NCBI GenBank assembly: GCA_965205055.1 | Contig: OZ242030.1 | Location: 2,108,001 to 2,172,000 of the forward strand | DNA length: 64,000 bases | Direction of reading: 5' to 3' | DNA from: CBDBBY01 sp965205055 | GTDB taxonomy: Bacteria > Pseudomonadota > Alphaproteobacteria > Rhodobacterales > Rhodobacteraceae | Part shown: positions 16,868-25,970 of the stretch, in pieces | Numbering within the stretch: position 1 is the first letter of the stretch | How the letters are laid out: every line of letters begins with the position of its first letter | Made by a program: the position numbers and the translations under genes | The notes under the pieces: generated by a model | Told to the model about the DNA's origin: nothing | Database searches by the model: none | What the model saw: the letters and a program-made list of their open reading frames with translations, nothing else

Positions 16868-18455
16868 GAGCCTGTCCGAGAAATATTCGCTCGGGAGTTT
16901 CATGCAGTTGATGGAATAGGGCTTAAGTGCTATAAATACCGGGCAACTTTCAGGATGATTCGGAATGACCGGCAAGACCTTTCGCGACTGGCACACAGAT
17001 CAGGTTTTTCTCTTGCCGCCTTCGCTCGACGACTTCGTTCCGGAGGACCATCCGGCGCGGATCGTCAGGGAGCTTGTCGAGGAGGCGCTGGATCTGTCTC
17101 CGGTCATGGGCGCCTATTCGGAGATCCGCGGACAGCCGCCCTATCATCCGAGGATGATGGTGGCTTTGCTGTTCTACGCCTACAGCCAAGGGATCTACTC
17201 GTCCCGGGAGATCGCGCGGTGCTGCCATGACCGGATGGACTTCATGGCGGTGACGGCGTGCCAGCGCCCGGATTTCCGCACCGTGAACGCCTTCCGGAAG
17301 CGCCACCTTTCGGCGCTCGGAGACTTGTTCGACCAGATTTTGGCTCTTTGCATGGGGATGGGCCTCGCGTCACTGGGCCATGTGTCGATTGACGGCACGC
17401 GGATTCAAGCGAACGCGTCGAAGCACAAGGCGATGAGCTACGGCCGGATGGTGAAGGCGGAGGCGGAGCTGAGCGAGGAGATCCGTGAGATGCTGTCCCG
17501 CGCGGAGGCTGCGGACGAGGCGGAGGATCTCGAGCACGGGGCCGACGGCGGCAGCGGGATGCTTCCGGAGCATCTGGCGACCAAGCGTCAGCGCCGGGAT
17601 CGGCTCAAGGAGCACATCGCCGTTCTGGAGGCGCAGGCCGCGGCGGCGGCCGAGGCGGCAGGCAAGGATCCGTCGTCGGCGAAGCCGGAGGACAAGGCGC
17701 AGCGCAACTTCACCGACCCCGAGAGCAAGCTGATGAAGACCAAGGACGGTTTCGGCCAGTGCTACAACGGCCAAATCGTGGTGGACGCCGACAACCAGAT
17801 CATCGTCGCGCACGGGCTGACCGCCGAGGGCAGCGACCAGAAGCAACTGGAGCCGATGATCGAAGCGATGGAAGCGTCTGCGGGAGAGCTGCCGGACGAG
17901 CTGTCGGCCGACGCCGGATATTGCTCCGAAGAGAATCTGAAGCTTCTGAAGAGGAAAGGCATCCAAGGCTATGTCGCCACCGGACGCCGGAAGCACGGCA
18001 AGGAGACGGCGACCGGCGGCAGGCCGCCGCGCGAGGGAACCTGCCGGGCGGAGATGGACCGGCTGCTCAAGCGGGAAGGCCGGGACGGACGGTACCGATT
18101 GCGCAAGATCACCGTCGAGCCGGTGTTCGGGCAGATCAAGCAGGCGCGCCGGTTCCGGCAGTTCCTGATGCGAGGCGTCGAGAATGCGCGGCGGGAATGG
18201 ACGCTGGTCTGCATCGCCCACAACTTGAACAAGCTGGCGTCCGCATGGCCGAACGCGCGGCCCGCCGCCGCTTGACCGTCCCGGGACCCGTCCGGGCAGG
18301 CATGGAACGAGAAAACCGAGGCCGGAACCGGGAGATCCGCCAAAACCGTCCGAGCAAAATCGCTAAATCCGGGCCGGGCAGAATAAGCAGCCTATGACAA
18401 CGCCGACCCCGGTGCGGCGGTCAGGTTCAGCGGAAGCGAATACTTGGACAGGCTC
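16868..18455 (+). mobile_element. IS1182-family insertion sequence, complete
   Basis: The element spans 1588 bases. The left end starts GAGCCTGTCCGAGAAATATT and the right end reads GGACAGGCTC, so the outer ten bases form a perfect inverted repeat, followed by an imperfect match around TATTCGCT. CTAG flanks both sides as target duplication. One full transposase gene lies inside. With the element removed and one CTAG kept, the frame at 16860 continues as a short tail to a TGA at 18488-18490. The perfect target duplication suggests a fairly recent insertion. Confidence 0.88.
16965..18275 (+). CDS. IS1182-family transposase
   Basis: This 436-residue DDE transposase starts MTGKTFRDWHTDQVFLL and carries the family N-terminal block (SREIARCCHDRMDFMAV). 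The catalytic domain has D in SIDGTRIQANASK, D in LSADAGYCSEENL and E in ITVEPVFGQIKQ, with the usual RREWTLVCIAHNLNKL tail. An alanine/glutamate-rich linker lies between the first and second aspartates. The gene is unbroken, so the element may be active. Confidence 0.93.
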   Translation: MTGKTFRDWHTDQVFLLPPSLDDFVPEDHPARIVRELVEEALDLSPVMGAYSEIRGQPPYHPRMMVALLFYAYSQGIYSSREIARCCHDRMDFMAVTACQRPDFRTVNAFRKRHLSALGDLFDQILALCMGMGLASLGHVSIDGTRIQANASKHKAMSYGRMVKAEAELSEEIREMLSRAEAADEAEDLEHGADGGSGMLPEHLATKRQRRDRLKEHIAVLEAQAAAAAEAAGKDPSSAKPEDKAQRNFTDPESKLMKTKDGFGQCYNGQIVVDADNQIIVAHGLTAEGSDQKQLEPMIEAMEASAGELPDELSADAGYCSEENLKLLKRKGIQGYVATGRRKHGKETATGGRPPREGTCRAEMDRLLKREGRDGRYRLRKITVEPVFGQIKQARRFRQFLMRGVENARREWTLVCIAHNLNKLASAWPNARPAAA

Positions 18456-18459
18456 CTAG
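18456..18459. repeat. CTAG target-site duplication, right copy
   Basis: CTAG immediately follows the right inverted repeat of the IS1182 element and matches the left copy. Confidence 0.8.
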
Positions 18460-18539
18460 TGTGGCGACCTGCGCCGAAGCGAAGGGTTGATTTCGCAAGG
18501 CAATGAATCTAGTTGCAATCCAAGGGCTTGGAGAGGCGA

Positions 18540-18824
18540 ATGCAGACAATTTTCGAAGTATTGTTTTTTGTCCTCGATATCGTCTGGGTGATCGTCATCA
18601 TCCATGCGGTAATGAGTTGGCTTGTGGGTTTCAATATCGTGAGCCTCCGGCAGCCGTTCGTCGGACAGATATGGTACTCACTGGAGCAATTGCTGCAGCC
18701 GGTTTACTCAAAGATCCGGCAGTTCATCCCGAGGACCGGCCCTATTGATTTCGCGCCGCTCATACTGATCGTCGGGATTTATTTCCTTCAGGTATTTCTG
18801 AGAAACAACTTCCCAGGATACTGA
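18540..18824 (+). CDS. YggT family membrane protein
   Basis: A 94-residue YggT protein with two hydrophobic segments: FEVLFFVLDIVWVIVIIHAV near the N-terminus and IDFAPLILIVGIYFLQVFL near the C-terminus. A conserved LQPVYSKIRQFIPRTGPIDFA stretch of the family lies between them; PVY and DFAP are the hallmark. ATG 18540 is preceded by GGAGAGG. YggT proteins are implicated in osmotic shock and cell division/photosystem biogenesis in other organisms, but function is not settled. It sits 85 bases right of the IS1182 element. The usual DUF167 neighbour is absent. Confidence 0.87.
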   Translation: MQTIFEVLFFVLDIVWVIVIIHAVMSWLVGFNIVSLRQPFVGQIWYSLEQLLQPVYSKIRQFIPRTGPIDFAPLILIVGIYFLQVFLRNNFPGY

Positions 18825-19219
18825 CGGTCAAGTCGCAAAAGTGATCCGCCACCATCCGTTTGCGTTCCTGCAGGAAGCGCTGGCATTCGATTTCCGACAG
18901 AATCGAGGCCGAGCTGCGAGGATGCAGACGCCTTCGGACTATACGCAATCGGCGTCAAAGGGCATCCCGACCGCATCGGACCGCTAAAGAGGAGCCGAAT
19001 GCCGCAGCGCAACCTCGATCCTTGAAATCAGCATTATCGTCAAACGCCCCCGGAACGCGCAACCTTCCGGACCATCGCCCGCGCTGCATCCGGGTCGCGG
19101 CTGAGTCCCGCGATCGAATGACCTCCCGAAACAGGCCCGCCAAATCTTCGCTATCGTCTGCGCACTCGGCATCCCCGCCTAAAAGCGGCTTGCTCAGGGA
19201 GTCCGCTCGACCCGTCTGC
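18825..19219. other. Intergenic stretch of about 395 bases
   Basis: No supported gene. Several frames are open but low in coding character, and the DUF167 gene often found after yggT is not recognisable. The stretch lies between yggT and the convergently oriented msrA. Confidence 0.35.
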
Positions 19220-19873
19220 TCAATGGGCAAATATCGCCTGATCGCCCCACAGCGCGCGGACTCGGTCATCACGACCGCATGCCTCACGATAGCGCTTGTA
19301 GGCATCGGCCTGCTTGATCACTCCGAATCTCGTCAACACCCGATTTTGCCCGAGATAGTAATCCTGATGCCGATCTTCCGCTTGAAAAAAGCGGTCGAAT
19401 TCAAGAATGGGCGTCACGATCTCCGTTCCAAGATCGTTTGCCGCGGCCGACTTCGATGCATTCGCTTCTGATCTCTCGTCTTCGTTCATGACGAACACCG
19501 CTGTCCGGTAGCTCGGCCCCCGGTCGCAGAATTGGCCGCCGTCGTCAGTCGGATCAACGCTGCGCCAGAACAAATCGACAAGTTCCCTGTAGGTCACGAT
19601 TTCCGAATCGTAGTCGATCTTGACGGCTTCGAAATGACCCGTCTGTTGCGAGGTCACCTCTTTGTACGTCGGGTCATCGGTCGTGCCGCCGGTATAGCCC
19701 GACGTCGTGCCGACCACGCCCTCCACGGAATCGAAATCGGATTCGACGCACCAGAAACATCCTCCCGCAAGCACGACGGATTTCGTTTCCGCCGCCGCGG
19801 CGCCATGCATTGAAAAAGCTGCGATGCCAGCCAAAACTGCCGTCCGAATAGAGCCTCGCTGCGTACTGTTCAT
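19220..19873 (-). CDS. msrA: Peptide-methionine (S)-S-oxide reductase, exported
   Basis: MsrA reduces methionine-S-sulfoxide in proteins. The catalytic GGCFWCVE motif and downstream GYTGG, GHFEAVKIDYD and FWRSVDPTDDGGQFCDRG blocks are all present. The start at ATG 19873 gives a signal peptide (RTAVLAGIAAFSMHGAAAAE), so this copy is probably periplasmic, unlike the cytoplasmic E. coli enzyme. There is an additional upstream open frame, but it lacks signal character. Length 217 residues fits MsrA plus leader. No msrB is adjacent. Confidence 0.92.
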   Translation of the reverse strand: MNSTQRGSIRTAVLAGIAAFSMHGAAAAETKSVVLAGGCFWCVESDFDSVEGVVGTTSGYTGGTTDDPTYKEVTSQQTGHFEAVKIDYDSEIVTYRELVDLFWRSVDPTDDGGQFCDRGPSYRTAVFVMNEDERSEANASKSAAANDLGTEIVTPILEFDRFFQAEDRHQDYYLGQNRVLTRFGVIKQADAYKRYREACGRDDRVRALWGDQAIFAH

Positions 19874-20015
19874 CTTTTTTCTCCTGCAATGTCCGCAATT
19901 AGTTGGTCGGATGGCACGCGTGTTCAAGTGAGCCGCTTGCATTTGACGCACATGTGAAGGGCGTTTCGCCAAGATCGCGGCAAGGGAATCCGTATGTCCA
20001 GGACGCGAACTCGGG

Positions 20016-21233
20016 TCAGGAAAGTTTTTCGTCCCTCCTCCGAAGCAGCCGAAGCCGCAACGCATTGAGCTTGATGAATCCTGCTGCGTCCTTTTGGTCG
20101 TAGGCGCCGGCGTCGTCCTCGAAAGTGACGTGCTCCTCGGAATAAAGAGAATTTTCGGACCGGCGAGCGACCGTGTCCGCGCGTCCCTTGTAGAGCTTCA
20201 GCCGGACAGTGCCGGAAACGCGCTCTTGGCTTTTGTCTATCAGAGCCTGCAGCATTTCGCGCTCGGGGCTGAACCAGTAGCCGTTGTATATCAATTCGGC
20301 ATACTTCGGCATGATCTCATCCTTGAGATGGGCCGCGCCTCGATCAAGCGTGATTTGCTCGATGCCCCGGTGAGCCTCCAGCAAGATTGTTCCGCCCGGA
20401 GTCTCGTAGATGCCGCGCGACTTCATTCCGACATAGCGGTTCTCGACGAGATCGAGTCTGCCGATGCCGTGGCGCCCTCCCAAATCGTTCAATTCAGTCA
20501 GCAGCTCGGCGGGTGTCATTCGCTTTCCGTCGATGGCGACCGCATCGCCGGTTTCGAATTCCAATTCGATGAATTCCGGCTTGTCCGGCGCGTCCTCGGG
20601 ATGGGCCGTCCGTTGGTAGACGTAGTCCGGCGCTTCGGCGGACGGATCTTCCAGAACTTTGCCTTCGGACGATGTGTGGAGCAGATTCGCGTCTACGGAG
20701 AACGGCGCTTCGCCAAGCTTGTCCTTGGTCAGCGGGATCTGATGCTGCTCGGCGAATTCCACGAGCTTGGCGCGGCTGGTCAGCTTCCACTCCCGCCATG
20801 GCGCGATCACCTTGATGGCCGGGTTCAGCGAGTATGCCGCAAGTTCAAAGCGAACTTGGTCGTTGCCTTTGCCGGTCGCTCCGTGCGCCACCGCGTCCGC
20901 GCCTGTTTCTCGCGCGATTTCCACGAGCCTCTTCGCGATCAGCGGCCGGGCGATTGAAGTGCCGAGCAAATACGAGCCTTCGTAAAGCGTGTTGGCGCGA
21001 AACATGGAGAAAACGTAATCGCGAACGAATTCTTCCCGAAGATCTTCGATGTAAATCTCTTTGGTGCCCAACAGCTGGGCTTTCCGTCTCGCGGGTTCAA
21101 GCTCCTCGCCTTGGCCGAGATCGGCCGTGAAGGTGACGACTTCCGCTTGATACTCGGTTTGCAGCCACTTCAGGATGATGGACGTATCCAACCCGCCTGA
21201 ATAAGCCAGAACGACCTTCTTGATTCGGGACAT
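20016..21233 (-). CDS. argG: Argininosuccinate synthase
   Basis: ArgG condenses citrulline and aspartate with ATP in arginine synthesis. The N-terminal ATP pyrophosphatase signature AYSGGLDTSIILKWL begins at residue 10. The ATGKGNDQVRFE citrulline-binding block, APWREWKLTSR, and SVDANLLHTSSEGKVLEDP all match the family. It has normal length (405 residues) and an ATG start. It is transcribed in the same direction as msrA, 142 bases upstream of it. I see no ArgR-box-like palindrome I would trust. Confidence 0.97.
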   Translation of the reverse strand: MSRIKKVVLAYSGGLDTSIILKWLQTEYQAEVVTFTADLGQGEELEPARRKAQLLGTKEIYIEDLREEFVRDYVFSMFRANTLYEGSYLLGTSIARPLIAKRLVEIARETGADAVAHGATGKGNDQVRFELAAYSLNPAIKVIAPWREWKLTSRAKLVEFAEQHQIPLTKDKLGEAPFSVDANLLHTSSEGKVLEDPSAEAPDYVYQRTAHPEDAPDKPEFIELEFETGDAVAIDGKRMTPAELLTELNDLGGRHGIGRLDLVENRYVGMKSRGIYETPGGTILLEAHRGIEQITLDRGAAHLKDEIMPKYAELIYNGYWFSPEREMLQALIDKSQERVSGTVRLKLYKGRADTVARRSENSLYSEEHVTFEDDAGAYDQKDAAGFIKLNALRLRLLRRRDEKLS

Positions 21234-21412
21234 GCGCGAGGCTCCATGCCGTGTTCAGCTGCGACGGTCCGCCGTTTATTGGGTTTTCCGGTACGGCGCA
21301 ACGCGCAGGGCGCTTGCGGGGCACCTCATTTTTGGTCAGGCGCTGCGGCGCGGACGTCCGGGTCGGCACCGCCGTCTTCGGGCCGCTCCATAGCGGTTCA
21401 GTCCCGGATGCA

Positions 21413-21670
21413 TCAACCTTTTTGGACATCGCAGCCATGTCGCAATTGGCTTGCATGTTCATCCAGATAGTCCGGGGTCTTGCTGAAAGCGCGTGCCGGA
21501 GGCAACGCCATGTCCTGAGCAATGCTGGCGACGCACTCTGCAAGCCGTTCGAGCCGCGTACGAAGAACGCCTAGATGGCGCGCGACAGCAATCGCTCCCG
21601 GGCCCAAGGGATTGAGGTAAAGTTCTTGCCGGCCTTCGCCCGGGCGCATTGGTTCTTCAGACAAGCTCAT
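21413..21670 (-). CDS. HigA-like antitoxin (XRE family), apparently orphan
   Basis: From ATG 21670 the 85-residue product aligns by eye with HigA/VapI antitoxins: PGE, LYLNPLG, AVARHLGVLRTRLERL helix-turn-helix, SIAQDMAL and ARAFSKTPDYLDE, where the usual form is ARAF-TTPEFWLN. The HTH core looks retained, while some positions (a GEG instead of HPGE, DEHASQL) are altered. No HigB toxin frame is visible upstream between 21670 and 21900 or downstream. It is therefore either a solitary antitoxin-type repressor or the surviving half of a lost module. Confidence 0.6.
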   Translation of the reverse strand: MSLSEEPMRPGEGRQELYLNPLGPGAIAVARHLGVLRTRLERLAECVASIAQDMALPPARAFSKTPDYLDEHASQLRHGCDVQKG

Positions 21671-22011
21671 AGCGCGGACCCTTTCAACGGCAGTAGACCA
21701 TCTCAACATCAGCGGGACCGTTCGGCGCCTGATTTGTCCGCGTCCGAGGATGGTCCATAGGAGTTGGATGCGTTGCTTTCCAACGCTTTGGCTGTTGTTT
21801 CCGGGATGGATGCTTGCAGAATTTCCGCAACATGCACGCAGTGACGATTCTCTGCCGCTTGATTTCCGTCGGATGAAATCAACCCGCTCGGTTGAATCAT
21901 GATTTGCGCTGGACTTCGGCTGGGTCGGCGGACGATATCGACCTTTCCGATCGATTTCCGTATTGGACCTGCGCGGGTCTTCGTCGGAGTTCGGAAAATT
22001 TGGCAGGAGAA
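21671..22011. other. Upstream region between the HigA-like gene and the Nudix gene
   Basis: This 341-base stretch has an open plus-strand frame leading into the Nudix gene, but its first 40 codons show no family match. It probably holds divergent promoters for both genes. No HigB gene is found here. Confidence 0.35.
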
Positions 22012-22617
22012 ATGCCTGAATCAGTTGAAGCCTTCTCCCGCATCGGCCGCTCGCTGGGCGAGCGCGACAAAACGACCTCGGATTTTGATCTGAGCGATCC
22101 CATACTGAAACCGAACGCCAAGGATCTGCGTCCGGCCGGCGTATTGATCCCGCTCATTCAGCGCGAAAGCGGTCTGAACGTGATCTTGACCAAGCGCGCA
22201 TCCAACCTGAAGCACCATGCCGGGCAAGTGTCGTTTCCGGGCGGGAAAATGGAGAAGCGCGACGCCGACGCCCGGTCGGCGGCTTTGCGGGAAGCACGGG
22301 AAGAAATCGGGCTTTTGCCCGACAACGTAAAGATATTGGGCCGTTGTCCGGACCACCGGACGGTGACGGGGTTCCTGATCTCTCCTTTCGTCGGCGCGGT
22401 GCTGAAGCCATTCGATCCATCGCCGCAGATCGAGGAGGTCGAAGAAATATTCGAGACTCCGTTCGAAATTGTTTCCGATCCGCGGAACTATCGAATTGAA
22501 TCCCGCATCGCGGGCGGGCATCGCCGCCGTTTTTTCGTCGTGGATTACGGTCCTCAAAGAATATGGGGCGCAACAGCCATGATCCTTCACGGGCTGGCGA
22601 AGCGCTTGTCGGCGTGA
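22012..22617 (+). CDS. CoA pyrophosphatase (Nudix hydrolase)
   Basis: The Nudix box is complete: GGKMEKRDADARSAALREAR continuing EEIGL, following a PAGVLIPLI strand and a KHHAGQVSFPGG segment typical of the NudL/YeaB subfamily that splits coenzyme A to phosphopantetheine and 3',5'-ADP. I chose ATG 22012 (MPESVEAF), giving 201 residues; an upstream ATG at 21892 would add a 40-residue extension without conservation. The stop overlaps the GTG start of the CCA-adding enzyme (GTGA), so the pair is translationally coupled, an arrangement seen in many alphaproteobacteria. Confidence 0.9.
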   Translation: MPESVEAFSRIGRSLGERDKTTSDFDLSDPILKPNAKDLRPAGVLIPLIQRESGLNVILTKRASNLKHHAGQVSFPGGKMEKRDADARSAALREAREEIGLLPDNVKILGRCPDHRTVTGFLISPFVGAVLKPFDPSPQIEEVEEIFETPFEIVSDPRNYRIESRIAGGHRRRFFVVDYGPQRIWGATAMILHGLAKRLSA

Positions 22618-23819
22618 ACGACATCGGCCGAAGAAAGAAGTACCTCGCAAAATGGCGTTCGAACGAGACCGTCAACGCGGTCTTGGATGGCGTGCAGGAA
22701 TTCGGCAAGAAAATCTATTTCGTCGGCGGATGCGTCCGCAACGAATTGCTCGGAAAGAATGTCGAGGAAACGGACATAGATTTCGCCACGACCGCCGAAC
22801 CTGATGAAATAGTCGCTCTTGCCGAGGCGAAGGGATGGGATGTTCAGACCCCCGGCAAGCTGTTCGGCACTGTAATGGTCATTGTGGACGGAACGCCATT
22901 CGATGTGACGACGTTCCGCAAGGATCTCAGAACCTTCGGCAGACATGCCGTGGTGGAGTATTCCGAAGATATTGTCGAAGACGCGAAAAGACGCGATTTC
23001 ACAATGAACGCGCTTTACGTGGACCGGAACGGAATCTTGATGGATCCGTTGAATGGGCGGCGCGATTTGCGCAACGGAATTGTGCGCTTCATCGGGAACG
23101 CCGACGAACGAATTCGAGAAGATTACCTTAGGATGCTCAGGTACTTCCGAATGCATGCCCACTATTCGAAAGACAAGGAGACGTTCGACGACGCTGCATT
23201 GGAAGCCATCAAATCATACGCTCCATATGTCGTTGTGCTGACAAAAGAGAGAATTGGAAGGGAGATCCGAAAACTGCTCGAAGCGGACGATCCGTCCAGC
23301 TGCTTGATCAAGATGGAAGAGGTCGGACTTCTGCAGGAGTTCCTTCCCGGTTCAAGTACGGATGCAGTCGGCCAATTGGGGAAAATTCAATCGACACTGG
23401 GAAAAAAGGCATCTCCTTCGGCATGGCTGGCCTTGATGCGGACTCGCGACGCCGCCGAAGAACTGCGACTGAGCCGACCGGAAGAAAAGAAAATCAAGCA
23501 GATCAGCGAACATTCCGCCTCGACGGAAACCGCAGCGGCGCTGGCGAGCAGGCTCGGCGAGGACCTTGCGGTCGACATCGTGCTGACGCGCGCGGCGATT
23601 CGAAACGAAATCCCGGAAAGTGAAGTCCTCAAAACCGCAAAACGCGCCGCAAGCGCGAATTTCCCGATCAAGGCGCAGGATCTCATGCCGGATTTTGTTG
23701 GACCCGAATTGGGTGCGGAGCTGGAGCGGCTGCGGAGTCGCTGGGTGGAGTCCGATTTCCGAATGGAGCGGAGCGAACTCCTCGGAATTGTCGGCAAGCC
23801 CGAGGTTCATACGGATTGA
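22614..23819 (+). CDS. cca: CCA tRNA nucleotidyltransferase
   Basis: Class II nucleotidyltransferase that adds or repairs the tRNA 3' CCA. It shows YFVGGCVRNELLG, the DIDFAT metal-binding DxD, a FDVTTFRKD segment, the RRDFTMNAL motif, DPLNGRRDL and the ERIREDYLRMLRYFR block. GTG 22614 (MNDIGRRKKYL) overlaps the previous stop by four bases and gives 401 residues, the usual alphaproteobacterial size. It is the second gene of a Nudix-cca operon. Confidence 0.94.
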   Translation: MNDIGRRKKYLAKWRSNETVNAVLDGVQEFGKKIYFVGGCVRNELLGKNVEETDIDFATTAEPDEIVALAEAKGWDVQTPGKLFGTVMVIVDGTPFDVTTFRKDLRTFGRHAVVEYSEDIVEDAKRRDFTMNALYVDRNGILMDPLNGRRDLRNGIVRFIGNADERIREDYLRMLRYFRMHAHYSKDKETFDDAALEAIKSYAPYVVVLTKERIGREIRKLLEADDPSSCLIKMEEVGLLQEFLPGSSTDAVGQLGKIQSTLGKKASPSAWLALMRTRDAAEELRLSRPEEKKIKQISEHSASTETAAALASRLGEDLAVDIVLTRAAIRNEIPESEVLKTAKRAASANFPIKAQDLMPDFVGPELGAELERLRSRWVESDFRMERSELLGIVGKPEVHTD

Positions 23820-24098
23820 AACGCCTATTGCGCCGGCTGACTCGCCGGGATTGCCTGCAGCACCGCGCCGCTTCGCGTTGACTGACAGCTGGACGCGCTC
23901 AGCCGGTTGCGGGGAAAGCGGGCCGCGGCGCATGCGAAACCTCGCCGGCAGTGATCCGATTCATCCCGCAATGGCGGAATTCAATTCGCGGTTTATAATG
24001 CCGGAGCGTCGATAGCGAATGCATGCGAATTCAATCGCCGAGTCCGCGGCCGGCCGGGCAGCCGCCAACCGAATTCGGCATAAGAGGTGCTTTCTCCT

Positions 24099-25931
24099 GT
24101 GAGATTTCCGAAGCTTGTAGATGCGTACGCAAGGGCGTCCGGACCGCCGCCCAGCTCCCTTTGGCGTTTCTTCGCATGGTGCCTGCGCGGCTCGTTTATG
24201 CTCATCGCGGTCGGGTGCGCGGTGTCAACCCTCGCCGGCGCGCTGGAAGTCGTCTCAGTTCTTCTCCTCGGGCTTGTGATCGACGCCGCTCTGGCGTCGG
24301 GACAGGACCGGCTGTTTTCCGAAAACGGCGCGCTGCTTATCGGCTCCGTGCTGTTCTTTCTGGCCGCGCGGCCGATCGCATTCGGGGCAAGCTCCGCCAT
24401 TTCGACGATCCTCATCGCTCCGAACATAAACGCGCAAGTGCTTTCGCGGCTCCACAGACACACGCTTGAACAAGCCGTCTCATTCTTCGACGACGATTTC
24501 GCAGGGCGAATTTCGCAGAAGCAGCTTCAGGCGTCGCGCGCGATTTCAGACACGGTTGTCGAATTCGTCAATGTCGTTTCGTTCGCGCTTGCGTCTCTGG
24601 TCGCGTCGGTCGCGCTCCTTGCCGCAATCGATGCGGGAGTGGCGGTCGTGCTCGCGTTCTGGCTGGTCCTTTATTTCGCATTCATCCGCTGGTTTCTTCC
24701 GCGAATTCGCGGGCGCTCGATGGACCGCGCCGGCGCGCGTTCGATGCTGTCGGGGCAGATCGTCGACACCGTAACGAACATTCGCACGGTGAAACTGTTC
24801 GCGCACAGCCGGCATGAAGACAGCGCGGCGCTGGACGCCTTGGAGAGGTTCAGGCTCCGGACGCTGGAATTCGGCAAGGTTGCGTCGGGCTTCCGGTTCA
24901 CCCTCATGACTCTGTCCGGACTGCTGCCGGTGATCCTGGTCGGCGGAGCGTTGATCCTCTGGACCCAGGGCGCGGCCACGGCGGGCGATATCGCGGCGAC
25001 GGGAGGCGTCGCGATAAGGATCGCGCAGATGTCCGGCTGGGTGAGTTTCGTCCTGATGGCCATCTATTCGAACATCGGCGAAGCCGAAGACGGGATGCGG
25101 ACTCTGGCCGTGCCGCATCGCATGGCGGACGCTCCTGGAGCCATCGAACTGCCCAAGGTTGCCGGTCGAATCAGATTCGAAAATGTCTCGTTCGAGTACG
25201 AGGAGCGCAAGGGCGCGCTTGCAGATGTCGATCTCGACGTCCGGCCGTACGAGCATGTCGGGCTTGTCGGCGCATCCGGCGCCGGAAAATCCACGCTCGC
25301 TGCATTGCTGATGCGCCTTTACGATCCAGACAAAGGCTGCATCCGAATCGACGGATATGATCTGCGCGAGGTCACGCAGGACAGTCTGAGGCGCCAGATC
25401 AGCATGGTCACTCAAGACACTGCCATGTTCAACAGGTCGGCAATGGAGAACATTGCATACGGGAAGCCGGATGCGACCAGCGCGGAAGTGATCGCCGCGT
25501 CCCGGAAGGCCGAAGCGCACGAATTCATCCTGCAGCTGCGAGACCAGCAGGGCCGAACCGGCTACGAGGCGCACTTGGGCGAGCGCGGCGTCAAGCTGTC
25601 CGGCGGGCAGCGCCAGCGGATCGCGCTCGCAAGGGCAGTGCTCAAAGACGCGCCGATACTGGTGCTGGACGAAGCGACTTCAGCATTGGATTCGACGGTC
25701 GAGGCGTCCATTCAGAACGCGTTGCGCAAGTTCATGGAGAACAAGACGGTGATAGCCATCGCCCATCGTCTTTCAACGATCCTGTGGATGGACCGCATCG
25801 TTGTGCTGGACGACGGCAGGATCGTCGAACAGGGATCCCACGACGAGCTGCTGGCCAAAGGCGGCGTGTTCACAGAGCATTGGGAAAAACAGCTTGGCGG
25901 ATTCATCGGATTGGACCACGCTGCCGAATAG
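24099..25931 (+). CDS. ABC exporter, fused membrane and ATPase domains
   Basis: A half-transporter of about 610 residues. An N-terminal six-helix membrane domain (residues about 20-320) contains the coupling motif VTNIRTVKLF, followed by an ATPase domain. The ATPase has Walker A GASGAGKST, a Q-loop near SMVTQDTAMF, signature LSGGQRQRIALARAVL, Walker B LVLDEATSAL and H-loop IAHRLSTI. Similarity is to ABCB/MsbA-like and Atm1-like exporters; substrate unknown. GTG 24099 has AGAGGTG nine bases upstream, better than GTG 24087. It runs alone and converges with dgoA. Confidence 0.9.
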   Translation: MRFPKLVDAYARASGPPPSSLWRFFAWCLRGSFMLIAVGCAVSTLAGALEVVSVLLLGLVIDAALASGQDRLFSENGALLIGSVLFFLAARPIAFGASSAISTILIAPNINAQVLSRLHRHTLEQAVSFFDDDFAGRISQKQLQASRAISDTVVEFVNVVSFALASLVASVALLAAIDAGVAVVLAFWLVLYFAFIRWFLPRIRGRSMDRAGARSMLSGQIVDTVTNIRTVKLFAHSRHEDSAALDALERFRLRTLEFGKVASGFRFTLMTLSGLLPVILVGGALILWTQGAATAGDIAATGGVAIRIAQMSGWVSFVLMAIYSNIGEAEDGMRTLAVPHRMADAPGAIELPKVAGRIRFENVSFEYEERKGALADVDLDVRPYEHVGLVGASGAGKSTLAALLMRLYDPDKGCIRIDGYDLREVTQDSLRRQISMVTQDTAMFNRSAMENIAYGKPDATSAEVIAASRKAEAHEFILQLRDQQGRTGYEAHLGERGVKLSGGQRQRIALARAVLKDAPILVLDEATSALDSTVEASIQNALRKFMENKTVIAIAHRLSTILWMDRIVVLDDGRIVEQGSHDELLAKGGVFTEHWEKQLGGFIGLDHAAE

Positions 25932-25970
25932 AGCGGAAACAGCCCTGCCGACAAATCAATCCGCTTGACG

